NCBI GenBank assembly: GCA_035540495.1
Contig: DATLGL010000015.1
Span: forward strand, 124,001 to 188,000
Origin: DASVEG01 sp035540495
Lineage (GTDB): Bacteria > Actinomycetota > Acidimicrobiia > Acidimicrobiales > CADCTF01
Direction of reading: 5' to 3'
DNA length: 64,000 nucleotides
The notes beneath the pieces are model-generated. The model saw only the letters and a program-made list of their open reading frames with translations, made no database searches and was not told where the DNA came from. Below are positions 7,941 through 16,616 of the stretch, piece by piece. A program made the position numbers and the translations under genes. Numbering within the stretch: position 1 is the stretch's first letter; the number at the start of each line of letters is the position of its first letter.

Positions 7941-8726
7941 GTGGGATTCGACCTCGACACGTACAAGCGCCTCGTGCGCCCCGTCGAAATCGACGACATC
8001 GACTTCGACACCTTCAAAGAGCGGCCGCTCGACGACGCCACCCTTCGGTGCCTGCGGTACATGCACGACGTGGAGTCGCACACGGTCTGCTACCTCCGCG
8101 ACCTGCTCGTCACCAGGGCTCACCGCGACCCCGAGATGACGACGTTCCTCACGTTCTGGAACTACGAGGAGTACTGGCACGGCGAGGCCATCGCCCGCGT
8201 CCTGGCGATGCACGACGAGCACGCCGGCCCGGCACGGATCGCACCGATGCGCACGCGCATCAGCCGCAAGGAAGCCATCGCGCCGCTGACGTCGATGGCG
8301 ATGTCGGCCGCGATCAAGGACTTCGGTGCGGTGCACATGACGTGGGGCGCCATCAACGAATGGACGACGCAGGCCGGCTACTCCCGGCTGGCGCAGAAGG
8401 CGAACCACCCGATCCTGTCCGACCTCCTCAAGCGGATCATGCGACAAGAGGGCCGGCACATCGACTTCTACGCGACACAGGCTCGCAAGCGACTCGACGC
8501 CAGCAAGGCCGCGCGGCGGATCACGAGGCTCGCGCTGACCCGCTTCTGGCGACCCGTCGGTTCCGGCGTCATGCCCGCGTCAGAGACCCGCTTCCTCATC
8601 CGCCACCTCTTCGACGGCGAGACCGGCCGCGCGATGGCGGAGCGCATCGACCGCCGCATCGACAACCTGCCCGGCCTCGACGGCCTGAACCTGATCACCG
8701 GAAGTCTCGCGACTGCGGGCCGGTGA
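7941..8726 (+). CDS. Ferritin-like di-iron protein (acyl-ACP desaturase-like)
   Basis: The 261-residue all-helical protein has di-iron ligand motifs: NYEEYWHGEAI (ExxxH/E pattern) near residue 75, NEWTTQAGY near 140, and RQEGRHIDFYATQA (ExxH) near 170. This arrangement fits the ferritin-like superfamily, closest to soluble type 2 fatty-acid desaturases and related oxidases. Actinobacterial homologues are usually annotated only as ferritin-like. A desaturase or oxygenase role in lipid metabolism is inferred, not shown. GTG was chosen because sequence before it is low-complexity and overlaps the divergent MFS promoter. Its last 32 bases overlap the end of dnaE2 tail to tail. Confidence 0.68.
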   Translation: MGFDLDTYKRLVRPVEIDDIDFDTFKERPLDDATLRCLRYMHDVESHTVCYLRDLLVTRAHRDPEMTTFLTFWNYEEYWHGEAIARVLAMHDEHAGPARIAPMRTRISRKEAIAPLTSMAMSAAIKDFGAVHMTWGAINEWTTQAGYSRLAQKANHPILSDLLKRIMRQEGRHIDFYATQARKRLDASKAARRITRLALTRFWRPVGSGVMPASETRFLIRHLFDGETGRAMAERIDRRIDNLPGLDGLNLITGSLATAGR

Positions 8727-11700
8727 CCGACAGCGACAGTGGATCGATCTTGTCGGCGATCACGTTGATGACCCCTTCCGACTTCTCCACCCGCCCTCGG
8801 ATGAGCAGCGCGGGCGCAGTGCGGGCGACCCGCCGGTAGCGGGCCCACAACCCCTTCGAGCACACGACGTTGACGAGACCGGTCTCGTCCTCGAGGTTCA
8901 CGAACGTCGTGCCCTGCGCCGTCGCCGGACGCTGTCGATGGGTGACGATGCCGGCCACCCGAACCCGCGATCCGCTCTCGAGAGCAGGGTCGGCGAGCGC
9001 GGCTGCCGAGCGGATGCCCTCGGCGTCGAGGCGGTCGCGGATGTACTGCGTCGGGTAGCTGCGGGGCGAGATGCCGGTCGACCACAGGTCGAACGCCGCG
9101 TGCTCGACCTCGTTCATCCCCGGCAGCGCCGGCGCGGCCGACCCGATCACCACACCAGGTAGACGGTCGGGACGCGACTGCGTCACCGCTCCCGCCGCCC
9201 ACAACGCCCGCCGCCGGTCGAGTCCGAAGCACGCGAACGCACCGGCCGTCGCCAGCGACTCGACCTGAGGCTCGGTCAACCCGTTGCGGCGGACGACGTC
9301 CTCCATCGACTCGTACGGCCGCCCGGCAGCGATCCGCTTCGCGAGGCCTTCGCCGATGTGGCGGACCTCCTTGATCCCGAGCCGAACCGTCCCCTGCGAA
9401 GGAACCGTCGCCCGCCAGTCGCTCTCGTTCACGTCGGGCTCGAGCACGACCACGTCGTGACGGCGCGCGTCGGCCACCAACGACTGCGGCGAGTAGAAGC
9501 CCATCGGCTGCGCGTTGAGCAGCGCGGCGCAGAAGGCGTCCGGGTAGTGGAGCTTGATCCACGAGCTCGAGTACACGAGGTAGGCGAACGACACCGAGTG
9601 GCTCTCGGGGAAGCCGAAGTTCGCGAACGCAGCGAGCTTGTCGTAGATCTGGTCGGCGACCTCGCCGGTGATGCCACGCTCCGCCATCCCCTCGTAGAGC
9701 CGGGCCCGCAGCCGCTCCATCCGCTCACGCGACCGCTTCGACCCCATCGCCTGGCGAAGTTGATCGGCCTCGCCCGGCGTGAAGCCGGCGACGTCGATCG
9801 CCATCTGCATCAGCTGCTCCTGGAACAGCGGCACGCCGAGCGTCTTCTTCAGCGCAGGCTCGAGCAACGGGTGCAGGTACGTCACCGGCTCCTTGCCGTT
9901 GCGCCGCCGGATGTAGGGGTGCACCGACCCGCCCTGGATCGGCCCCGGACGGATCAGCGCGACCTCGACCACGAGGTCGTAGAACGTGCGCGGCTTCAAC
10001 CGAGGAAGCGTCGCCATCTGGGCTCGCGACTCGACCTGGAACACGCCGACCGAGTCGGCGCGGCACAACATGTCGTAGACCTCGTCTTCCTGCGGGATCG
10101 TCGCGAGGTCGACCTCGACGCCGTACGCGTCGCGGATGAGGTCGACGGCGTAGTGCAACGCGCTCAGCATCCCGAGACCGAGCAGGTCGAACTTCACCAG
10201 GCCGACGGCCGCGCAGTCGTCCTTGTCCCACTGCAGCACCGTCCGCGCCGGACCGCGCCCGCCCGGCAACTCGAGCCGCCCCCACTCGACCGGCACGACC
10301 TCGCTCACCGGCCGGTCGCAGATCACCATCCCGCCGGAGTGGATGCCGAGATGCCGCGGGAAGTTCTGCACCTGCCCGGCCAGCTCGAGCACATGAGCGG
10401 GGATGTCGTGATCGGGCTGCGCAGCCGTTGCCGACAGCGGACCCCACGGATCGGCCTGCTTCGACCACGCGTCCTGCTGCCCGACCGCGAACCCCAACGC
10501 CTTCGCCATGTCGCGGATCGACGACTTCGCCCGGTACGTGATGACGTTCGCCACCTGCGCCGCGTTCTGCCGGCCGTAGCGCTCGTACACGTACTGGATG
10601 ACCTCTTCCCGCCGGTCGCTCTCGATGTCGATGTCGATGTCGGGCGGACCGTCGCGCTCCGGCGACAGGAACCGCTCGAACAGCAGGCCGAGCTTCACCG
10701 CGTCGGCCGCGGTGATGCCGAGCGCGTAGCAGGCCGCGCTGTTCGCCGCCGAGCCCCGGCCCTGGCAGAGGATGTCGTTGCGCCGGCAGAACTGGACGAT
10801 GTCGTAGACGATCAGGAAGTAGCCGGGGAAGCCGAGCTGCTCGATCACGTCGAGCTCGTGCTCGATCTGCTCGTACGCGCCAGGGACGCGACACGACGAA
10901 CGCGGCCCGTACCGCTCGAGCGCGCCCTTCCACGTGAGCTCCCGCAACCACGACATCTCGGTGTGGCCGTCGGGCACCGGGTAGTCGGGCAGGTTCGGCG
11001 CGACGAGGCGGAGGTCGAACGCGCACTCCCGCGCAAGCGCTGCGGCGCGCTCGACGACACCGGGATAGCGGGCGAAGCGGCGGGCCTGCTCGTCGCCGCT
11101 TCGCAGGTGAGCGGTGGCCGCGGGAGGGAGCCAGCCGTCGATCTCGTCGAGGCTACGCCGGGCCCGGACCGCCGCGAGTGCAGTGGCGAGCGAGCGACGT
11201 GAAGGCGTCGCGTAGTGGACGTTGTTGGTGGCGATCACCTCGAGGCTCTGACGCACCGCCATCTCGGCGAGGGCGTCGTTGCGGGCCGAGTCGAGCGGGT
11301 CGCCGTGATCCCAAAGCTCGACGACCACGTTGTCGCGGCCGAAGGCGACCACGAGATCGGCGAGGCGACGGGCCGCCGCGGCTGGTCCGTCGTTCACCAA
11401 GGCGGACGGAACGGGACCCTTGCGGCAACCCGTGAGCACGACCCACTGCCCCGCCGCAGCCTCGGCCAGCTCGGGCAGGCGGAACACCGGCTTGCCCTTC
11501 TCGCGTCCTTCGAGGTGGCCCTTGGTGATCGCCGCGCACAGCCGGGCGTAGCCGGTGGGATTGCGGGCGAGGACGAGGAGGTGGGTGCCCTCGGGATCGG
11601 GGACGCCGTTCTGCGGCTTCGTCAGCCCGAGGCTGAGCTCGGCTCCGAACACCGTCGGCATGCCGATCGCGCTCGCGGCCTCGGCGAAGCGGACCACGCC

Positions 11701-12003
11701 GTACATCCCGTTGTGGTCGGTGAGGGCGAGCGCCTCGAGGCCGAGTCGAGCCGCCTCCTCGACGAGCTCCTCGGGATGCGACGCCCCGTCGAGGAACGAG
11801 AAGTTCGAGTGGCAGTGGAGCTCCGCGTACGGGACACCGCCGCAGCCTGCGCGGCGCACCACCCCCTCGGGTTCGTAGGGCTGGCGCTTGCGCGACCATG
11901 CAGGGCTGTCGCCACCATTTGCCCCCACCGGCACGTTGGTGGTGCGTCCCGACAGGACCTTCTCCAACTCCCGCCAAGGCATCTTGGGGTTGTTGAAGCC
12001 CAT
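8695..12003 (-). CDS. dnaE2: Error-prone DNA polymerase DnaE2
   Basis: The 1102-residue C-family polymerase is of the DnaE2 class used for SOS mutagenesis with ImuA and ImuB. The PHP domain starts with ELHCHSNFSFLDGASH (about residue 61) and LALTDHNGMYG. The palm carries the catalytic PDIDIDIE motif near 452 and a third acidic site in VKFDLLGL near 604. A helix-hairpin-helix region follows, then a C-terminal OB-fold (RVAGIVTHRQRPATAQGTTFVNLED). Length fits DnaE2 (about 1,050-1,100) and the protein lacks the extra C-terminal region of DnaE1. A LexA box lies 13 bases before the ATG and the mRNA is probably leaderless. imuA-imuB lie about 7.4 kb away in the same orientation. Confidence 0.95.
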   Translation of the reverse strand: MGFNNPKMPWRELEKVLSGRTTNVPVGANGGDSPAWSRKRQPYEPEGVVRRAGCGGVPYAELHCHSNFSFLDGASHPEELVEEAARLGLEALALTDHNGMYGVVRFAEAASAIGMPTVFGAELSLGLTKPQNGVPDPEGTHLLVLARNPTGYARLCAAITKGHLEGREKGKPVFRLPELAEAAAGQWVVLTGCRKGPVPSALVNDGPAAAARRLADLVVAFGRDNVVVELWDHGDPLDSARNDALAEMAVRQSLEVIATNNVHYATPSRRSLATALAAVRARRSLDEIDGWLPPAATAHLRSGDEQARRFARYPGVVERAAALARECAFDLRLVAPNLPDYPVPDGHTEMSWLRELTWKGALERYGPRSSCRVPGAYEQIEHELDVIEQLGFPGYFLIVYDIVQFCRRNDILCQGRGSAANSAACYALGITAADAVKLGLLFERFLSPERDGPPDIDIDIESDRREEVIQYVYERYGRQNAAQVANVITYRAKSSIRDMAKALGFAVGQQDAWSKQADPWGPLSATAAQPDHDIPAHVLELAGQVQNFPRHLGIHSGGMVICDRPVSEVVPVEWGRLELPGGRGPARTVLQWDKDDCAAVGLVKFDLLGLGMLSALHYAVDLIRDAYGVEVDLATIPQEDEVYDMLCRADSVGVFQVESRAQMATLPRLKPRTFYDLVVEVALIRPGPIQGGSVHPYIRRRNGKEPVTYLHPLLEPALKKTLGVPLFQEQLMQMAIDVAGFTPGEADQLRQAMGSKRSRERMERLRARLYEGMAERGITGEVADQIYDKLAAFANFGFPESHSVSFAYLVYSSSWIKLHYPDAFCAALLNAQPMGFYSPQSLVADARRHDVVVLEPDVNESDWRATVPSQGTVRLGIKEVRHIGEGLAKRIAAGRPYESMEDVVRRNGLTEPQVESLATAGAFACFGLDRRRALWAAGAVTQSRPDRLPGVVIGSAAPALPGMNEVEHAAFDLWSTGISPRSYPTQYIRDRLDAEGIRSAAALADPALESGSRVRVAGIVTHRQRPATAQGTTFVNLEDETGLVNVVCSKGLWARYRRVARTAPALLIRGRVEKSEGVINVIADKIDPLSLSVTGPQSRDFR

Positions 12004-12009
12004 GTCGCG

Positions 12010-12030
12010 AAACTATCGAACATATGTTCG
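12010..12030 (-). promoter_or_regulatory. LexA/SOS box and -10 of dnaE2
   Basis: CGAAC-ATAT-GTTCG (12017-12030) is a perfect actinobacterial SOS operator. Reading toward dnaE2, it runs into TAGTTT, which ends six bases before the ATG, so bound LexA would cover the promoter. The same arrangement is found at imuA (21637-21652), down to the following CGCGAC. Confidence 0.9.
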
Positions 12031-12090
12031 TGTCGCCAGCGAGTGGGGGATGCTCGGGAGATAGGGGAGAAACCGGAAGTCGGTGGGTAC

Positions 12091-12621
12091 ATGGCGGACG
12101 TGGCCGTCGCCGTGTCGATCCTCCTTCTCCTCTTCGCCCTCCTGGCCACCGGCGTGTTGATCGCCATGGCCCTGCGCATGCCGTCCCCGGTCGAGCCGGG
12201 GCAGCTCGCGCCGGCACCGAGTCCGAGACCGCGGCGAGCACGCGCGTACCACGACGACATCACGCCACAGCCGGAGCGTGGCCGGGTCCGGCTGATGTCC
12301 CGCCTCCTGTTCGCCCGGCGGACGTCGGACGCGATCACGCTCGACTGCACCCTCGTCGCGGTCGAAGGTCAGCTGCCGCCCGACGTCGACCCGCCCCAGG
12401 GCCTGCCGTTCACGCTCCGCCTCCGCTGCCCCGACACGACGTGGTTCGCCGGACGGGTCGAGGAGCTGCTGACGGAGTGGGCGGAGGAGAACCGTGAGCT
12501 GATGCTCGAGCTCAGCCCCGACCGGGGCAAGGTGCGTACGACGATCGCCAGCGGTGGCTCGTCCGTCCACCTCGAGCTGGCCGGCGCCGCCGGCCTCGGC
12601 TCGGGCCTCAGCGCCGCCTGA
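12091..12621 (+). CDS. Single-pass membrane protein of unknown function
   Basis: The 176-residue protein begins with one strong membrane helix (VAVAVSILLLLFALLATGVLIAMAL, described by its ends), followed by a Pro/Arg-rich stretch (PAPSPRPRRARAYHDD) and a soluble domain with alternating hydrophobic strands (residues about 70-170). I recognise no family. It is divergent from dnaE2 but has no LexA box facing it. The sequence GTGGGTAC-ATG before its start recurs exactly at the PBP gene (51091-51101). In both, an in-frame GTG lies nine bases downstream, so the true start could be that GTG. The last 14 bases overlap the ECF sigma gene tail to tail. Confidence 0.65.
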   Translation: MADVAVAVSILLLLFALLATGVLIAMALRMPSPVEPGQLAPAPSPRPRRARAYHDDITPQPERGRVRLMSRLLFARRTSDAITLDCTLVAVEGQLPPDVDPPQGLPFTLRLRCPDTTWFAGRVEELLTEWAEENRELMLELSPDRGKVRTTIASGGSSVHLELAGAAGLGSGLSAA

Positions 12622-13846
12622 GGTCGCTCCCCTCGAGCATCGTTTCCGCCCGCTCGCTCAGGAACGCCCGCTCCGCCGGGTTCGAAGCGAGCGCGTGGGC
12701 CCGGGCGTAGGCGTCGGCGGCTTCGTCGACACGTCCGAGGCGCCGGAGCAGGTCGGCGCGGGTGGCGTGGAAGAGGTGGTAGCCACCGAGGTCGAGATCG
12801 TCGACCACCGCGAGAGCCAGGGCCGGGCCGTGGACCTCCGCCACCGCGATGGCGCGGTTCAGCGCCACCACCGGGGTCGGTGACATCGCGAGCAGCTGGT
12901 CGTACAGCGCGAGGACCTGGTTCCAGTCGGTCTCGTCGGCCGAGCGGGCATCGGTGTGGACGGCGTTGATGGCCGCCTGCAGCTGGTACACCCCGGGCTG
13001 GTTGCGCCGTAGGCAGGCGCGGACGATCTCGTGGCCCTCGTCGATCAACGCCCGGTCCCACAGCGAACGGTCCTGATCGGCGAGGAGGACCATCGACCCG
13101 TCGGTCGCGGTGCGCGCCGGGGTGCGCGCGTGGCTGAGGAGCAACAGCGCGAGGAGGCCGTGCACCTCGGGCTCGTCCGGCATGAGCTGCACGAGCAGGC
13201 GCGCGAGCCGGATCGCCTCGTCGCAGAGCTCGGCTCGCACCAGCTGGTCGGCATCGGTGCCGCTCGCGGCGTACCCCTCGTTGAAGATCAGGTAGACGAC
13301 CGCGAGCACCTGCCGCAACCGGTCGGGGAGCTCGGCGTCGGTCGGCACCCGGTACGGGATCGCTGCGTCGCGGATCTTGCGCTTCGCCCGCACGAGGCGT
13401 TGCGCGAGCGTCGCTTCCGGGACGAGGAACGCCCTCGCGATCTCCGGCGTCTGCAATCCCCCGATCAGCCGCAGCGTCAGGGCGATCTGCGCGTCCGGGG
13501 CGAGGGCCGGATGGCAACAGGTGAAGATCAAGCGGAGGCGGTCGTCGTGCACGGCACCTCCGTCGGAGGGCTGGTCGTCGTCGTCTTCGAGAAGCCACAC
13601 CGCAGCTGCCTGCTTGTCGTCGCGTGACGACTCCCGGCGCAGGCGGTCAAGCGCCTTGTTGCGCGCGGTCGTGACGATCCACCCGCCGGGGTTGGGCGGC
13701 ACGCCGGCTGCGGGCCAGCGCTCGGCGGCGACGAGGAACGCCTCCTGGACCGCCTCCTCCGCGAGATCGATGTCGCGGAAGAGGCGGACCAGCGTGGCGA
13801 CGGCACGTCCGGACTCCTCTCGGAACGTGCGCTCGACGTCGTTCAC
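12608..13846 (-). CDS. ECF RNA polymerase sigma factor, ECF42 type with C-terminal extension
   Basis: The 412-residue protein starts with sigma2 (LVRLFRDIDLAEEAVQEAFLVAAERWP, GGWIVTTARNKALDRLRR) and sigma4 (LTLRLIGGLQTPEIARAFLVPEATLAQRLVRAKRKI). A long C-terminal region of about 200 residues (DUF6596/TPR-like; LFNEGYAASG-type helices) follows. This is the ECF42 architecture. ECF42 genes are regularly paired with DGPF/YCII-domain genes and have no classical anti-sigma factor, and that is the case here: the DGPF gene ends 19 bases upstream. The start is GTG. The regulon is unknown. The extension is thought to sense the signal in this group. Confidence 0.9.
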   Translation of the reverse strand: MNDVERTFREESGRAVATLVRLFRDIDLAEEAVQEAFLVAAERWPAAGVPPNPGGWIVTTARNKALDRLRRESSRDDKQAAAVWLLEDDDDQPSDGGAVHDDRLRLIFTCCHPALAPDAQIALTLRLIGGLQTPEIARAFLVPEATLAQRLVRAKRKIRDAAIPYRVPTDAELPDRLRQVLAVVYLIFNEGYAASGTDADQLVRAELCDEAIRLARLLVQLMPDEPEVHGLLALLLLSHARTPARTATDGSMVLLADQDRSLWDRALIDEGHEIVRACLRRNQPGVYQLQAAINAVHTDARSADETDWNQVLALYDQLLAMSPTPVVALNRAIAVAEVHGPALALAVVDDLDLGGYHLFHATRADLLRRLGRVDEAADAYARAHALASNPAERAFLSERAETMLEGSDLRRR

Positions 13847-13865
13847 TCGCCTCGTCTGCCGCTCG

Positions 13866-14222
13866 TCAGTCTTCGGCGTCGTCCTGGAACGGACGGACCT
13901 CGACCGGGCCCTGGCATGCCGCCGAGCCCTTGGCCGCCCAGGCGAGGGCGTCGTCGAGGTCGTTCGCCTTGATGACCCAGAAGCCTCCGATGTGCTCCTT
14001 GCTCTCGGCGAAGGGGCCGTCGGTGGTGATCGTCTCGCCGTTCTCGACCCGCACCACGGTGGCGATGTCGGCCGGGAGCAGACCGCCGGCGAAGACCCAA
14101 CGACCCGCCGCCTGGACCTCCTGGTTGAACTCGTCCACCGCCTTGAACATCTGCTGGATCGTCTCTTCGTCGGGCACGGGAGCGCCCTCGACCATGTGCA
14201 CGGAGAGGAGGTACTGCTTCAT
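13866..14222 (-). CDS. DGPF (YCII-related) domain protein, ECF42 partner
   Basis: This 118-residue protein carries the name-giving DGPF motif (ETITTDGPFAESKEHIGGFWVI), the mark of YCII-related DGPF proteins. The family forms small dimeric alpha-beta barrels of unknown activity and co-occurs with ECF42 sigma factors. A Shine-Dalgarno sequence GAAAGGA lies nine bases before the ATG, unlike many leaderless genes nearby. It is the first gene of the two-gene operon with the sigma factor. Confidence 0.88.
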   Translation of the reverse strand: MKQYLLSVHMVEGAPVPDEETIQQMFKAVDEFNQEVQAAGRWVFAGGLLPADIATVVRVENGETITTDGPFAESKEHIGGFWVIKANDLDDALAWAAKGSAACQGPVEVRPFQDDAED

Positions 14223-14332
14223 CGTGGGGTTCCTTTCGTCGGGCCGGCACCGTACCGACCTTCACGACGTCTACGAACAGCCCCCCGCCGAATCGACAGG
14301 TCGACGCAGATTTCCTCGGGAGATTCCGAAAG

Positions 14333-14338
14333 TAGGGT
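14333..14338 (+). promoter_or_regulatory. Likely -10 (TAGGGT) of the DapA-like/OYE/DUF6807 operon
   Basis: TAGGGT lies eight bases before an in-frame ATC codon (14347), from which conserved-looking sequence (ITDGPLSAHPFDLIRPRRRITG) runs into the DapA-like gene. No ATG or GTG lies between the hexamer and 14413. Either an ATC start is used or the transcript has a 70-base leader. Confidence 0.35.
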
Positions 14339-14412
14339 CGGCGGCCATCACCGACGGCCCGCTCTCCGCCCATCCGTTCGACCTGATCCGCCCCCGGCGG
14401 CGCATCACCGGC

Positions 14413-15321
14413 ATGTCGGCGATCCTCCTCCCGTTCCGCGATGGGGCCATCGACTGGCCGGCGTGGGAAGCACACGTGGAGCGCACCGTCGAGGCGGGGC
14501 TCACGCCGGCCGTGAACATGGACACCGGCTTCGTCCAGCTGCTCGATCCACCCCAGCGGACCGAGGTGCTGGCGCGGACGTCGTCGCTGTTGCGCGGCAA
14601 CGGCAGTGGGAACGGCACCGACTTCGTCGCCGGTGCGTTCGTAGCCGACGAGCCGGGCGCGCCGCTCGACGTCGACGGCTACCTCCGCTCCGCCGACGCC
14701 GTCGCCGCGGCCGGTGGCACCCCGATCGTCTTCCCGTCGAACGGCAGCGCGGGCCGCGAGCTCGAGCTCTACACGGCGATCGGTGGGCGCATCGATCGTT
14801 TCCTCGGCTTCGAGCTCGGCCCGATGTTCGTGCCCTACGGCCGCATCTTCGACCTCGACACGTACACCGAGATGCTGCGGACGATCCCGTCACTCACCGG
14901 CGCCAAGCACTCGTCGCTGAGCCGCGAGGCGGAGTGGGAGCGACTGCGGGTGCGGGACGAGGTCAGGCCCGACTTCCTCGTGCTGACCGGGAACGACCTC
15001 GCCGTCGACATGGTGATGTACGGCAGCGACTACCTGCTCGGCATCTCGACGTTCGCGCCCGATCTCTTCGCGCAACGCGACGCGCTGTGGGAGAAGGGGG
15101 ACGCTGCGTTCTACGAGCTCAACGACAAGCTGCAGCTGCTCGGGTCGTTCGCGTTCCGCGATCCCGTGCCGGCCTACCGCCACGACGCTGCGCTGTTCCT
15201 CGAGCTGCGCGGCTGGGTCGGCCCCGATGCGGCGCATCCACGCGCGCCGCGTCGAGCGCACGAAGACGCGGAACGGGAGATCCTCCGGACCATCGCGACG
15301 GGCCTGGGCGTGCTCGGGTGA
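14413..15321 (+). CDS. DapA-like (dihydrodipicolinate synthase / aldolase superfamily) protein
   Basis: The 302-residue TIM-barrel protein resembles the DapA/N-acetylneuraminate lyase superfamily: SAILLPFRDGAIDWPAWEAHVERTVEAG at the N-terminus is the usual first strand and helix. TGAKHSS near residue 165 is a good position for the Schiff-base lysine. GNDLAVDMVMYGSDYLLGIS matches the following strand. The GxxGE and standard DapA tyrosine contexts differ, so this is not the lysine pathway enzyme; a retro-aldol or dehydratase on a sugar acid is more likely. Sequence upstream to 14347 reads like part of the protein, so the true N-terminus may begin at a non-standard codon. First gene of a four-gene operon with a GTGA overlap to the next. 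Confidence 0.72.
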   Translation: MSAILLPFRDGAIDWPAWEAHVERTVEAGLTPAVNMDTGFVQLLDPPQRTEVLARTSSLLRGNGSGNGTDFVAGAFVADEPGAPLDVDGYLRSADAVAAAGGTPIVFPSNGSAGRELELYTAIGGRIDRFLGFELGPMFVPYGRIFDLDTYTEMLRTIPSLTGAKHSSLSREAEWERLRVRDEVRPDFLVLTGNDLAVDMVMYGSDYLLGISTFAPDLFAQRDALWEKGDAAFYELNDKLQLLGSFAFRDPVPAYRHDAALFLELRGWVGPDAAHPRAPRRAHEDAEREILRTIATGLGVLG

Positions 15322-16616
15322 TCCAGGTCCGGAAGCTGCGTACCGCCGATGCCTTCCGAGAGCACGTCGAGGCTCTGGGCGTCGCGTTGCCCTTCGCCGA
15401 CGAGGTCGACACGGGCCTGCTCGCCTCGGCCGCTCCCCCGTCGGGAAACCGGTTCGCGATCCTGCCGATGGAGGGCTGGGACGGCACCGACGACGGACGC
15501 CCCACCGACCTCGTCCGCCGCCGGTGGTCGCGGTTCGGGACGAGCGGCGCCGGTCTGATCTGGGGTGGCGAGGCCGTGGCCGTCGATCCGAGCGGTCGGG
15601 CCAACCCGCACCAGCTGGTGATCGGCCCGCACGTCGGTGAGCTGCGGGAGTTGCTCGGAGCCGACCAGTACGCCGGGCTCCAGCTGACGCACTCCGGCCG
15701 CTGGTCGTTCGCCGAGCCGGTCACCGCCGGACCGAACCCCGTCCTCGACCGGCGCCGGCCGGGGCGGACGATCACCGACACCGAGCTCGACGATCTCCGC
15801 GGGCTGTACGTCGAGGCGGCCGGTGTTGCCGCGGCCGCCGGCTTCGACTTCGTCGACGTGAAGGTCTGCCACGGCTACCTGCTGCACGAGCTCACCGCCG
15901 CTGGTCGTGAGCAGTTCGTGATCGACACCATCGCGGCCGTACGAGCTGCGCATCCGTCGATCGCCGTCGGGGTGCGGTTGAGCGTGTTCGACGAGGTACC
16001 CCACCGCCCTCGGGAGGAGGACGGCCGGGGTGTCCCCGAACGCGACGCAGCCTCGTTCGCCCCGTTCGGCCGACCCGACGATCTCGCAGCGCCGATCGAC
16101 CTCGTCCGGCGTCTCGTCGACGCCGGCGTCAGCCTCCTGTGCGTCACCGCGGGCAGCCCGTACTACTGCCCGCACGTGCAGCGACCGGCGTTCTTCCCGC
16201 CCTCCGACGGCTACCTCCCGCCCGAGGATCCGCTGGTGGGGGTCGCCCGCCTGCTCGACGCGACGCGCGCCGTGAAGCGAGCGTTCCCCGAGCTGCCGGT
16301 CGTCGGGACCGGGTACTCGTACCTGCAGGAGTGGCTGCCCAACATCGCCTCCGCCGCGGTCGCGCAGGGTGACGTCGACGTCGTCGGGATCGGCCGGATG
16401 GTGCTGAGCTACCACGACCTCCCCGCCGATGTGATGGCCGGCAACGGCCTCGACCGGCGCCGCATCTGCCGCACGTTCTCCGACTGCACGACCGCTCCCC
16501 GCAACGGGCTCGTGTCGGGCTGCTGGCCGCTCGACCCCGAGTACAAGCTGCGCCCCGACCGGCCCGAGCTGGCCGCGGCGAAGCGGGCGAGCCGGTGGAC
16601 GGTGAGCGACAACTGA
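15318..16616 (+). CDS. NADH:flavin oxidoreductase, old-yellow-enzyme family
   Basis: The 432-residue protein is an FMN TIM barrel of the OYE type. FAILPMEGWDG is strand 1, LQLTHSGRWSF near residue 124 is the substrate/FMN His motif, and VKVCHGYLLHELT is the family's CHGYLLxxF-like motif. GTGYSYLQEW and DVVGIGRMVLSYHD bind the FMN phosphate. Four cysteines close to the C-terminus (RRICRTFSDCTTAPRNG...SGC) look like an iron-sulfur site as in 2,4-dienoyl-CoA reductases, but the C-terminal FAD/NAD domains are absent. GTG start with a 4-base overlap with the lyase gene. The reaction may be reduction or oxidation of an enone-type sugar or aromatic; the substrate is unknown. Confidence 0.82.
   Translation: MIQVRKLRTADAFREHVEALGVALPFADEVDTGLLASAAPPSGNRFAILPMEGWDGTDDGRPTDLVRRRWSRFGTSGAGLIWGGEAVAVDPSGRANPHQLVIGPHVGELRELLGADQYAGLQLTHSGRWSFAEPVTAGPNPVLDRRRPGRTITDTELDDLRGLYVEAAGVAAAAGFDFVDVKVCHGYLLHELTAAGREQFVIDTIAAVRAAHPSIAVGVRLSVFDEVPHRPREEDGRGVPERDAASFAPFGRPDDLAAPIDLVRRLVDAGVSLLCVTAGSPYYCPHVQRPAFFPPSDGYLPPEDPLVGVARLLDATRAVKRAFPELPVVGTGYSYLQEWLPNIASAAVAQGDVDVVGIGRMVLSYHDLPADVMAGNGLDRRRICRTFSDCTTAPRNGLVSGCWPLDPEYKLRPDRPELAAAKRASRWTVSDN

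Noticed and set aside
6216..8459. 747-residue minus-strand frame across the MFS and ferritin-like genes
   Set aside because: Runs in the wrong frame of a clear MFS transporter and antisense to a di-iron protein; Arg-rich without any motif.
9358..11202. 614-residue plus-strand open frame opposite dnaE2
   Set aside because: Arg/Val/His-rich product typical of antisense frames in GC-rich genes; dnaE2 on the other strand has clear motifs throughout.
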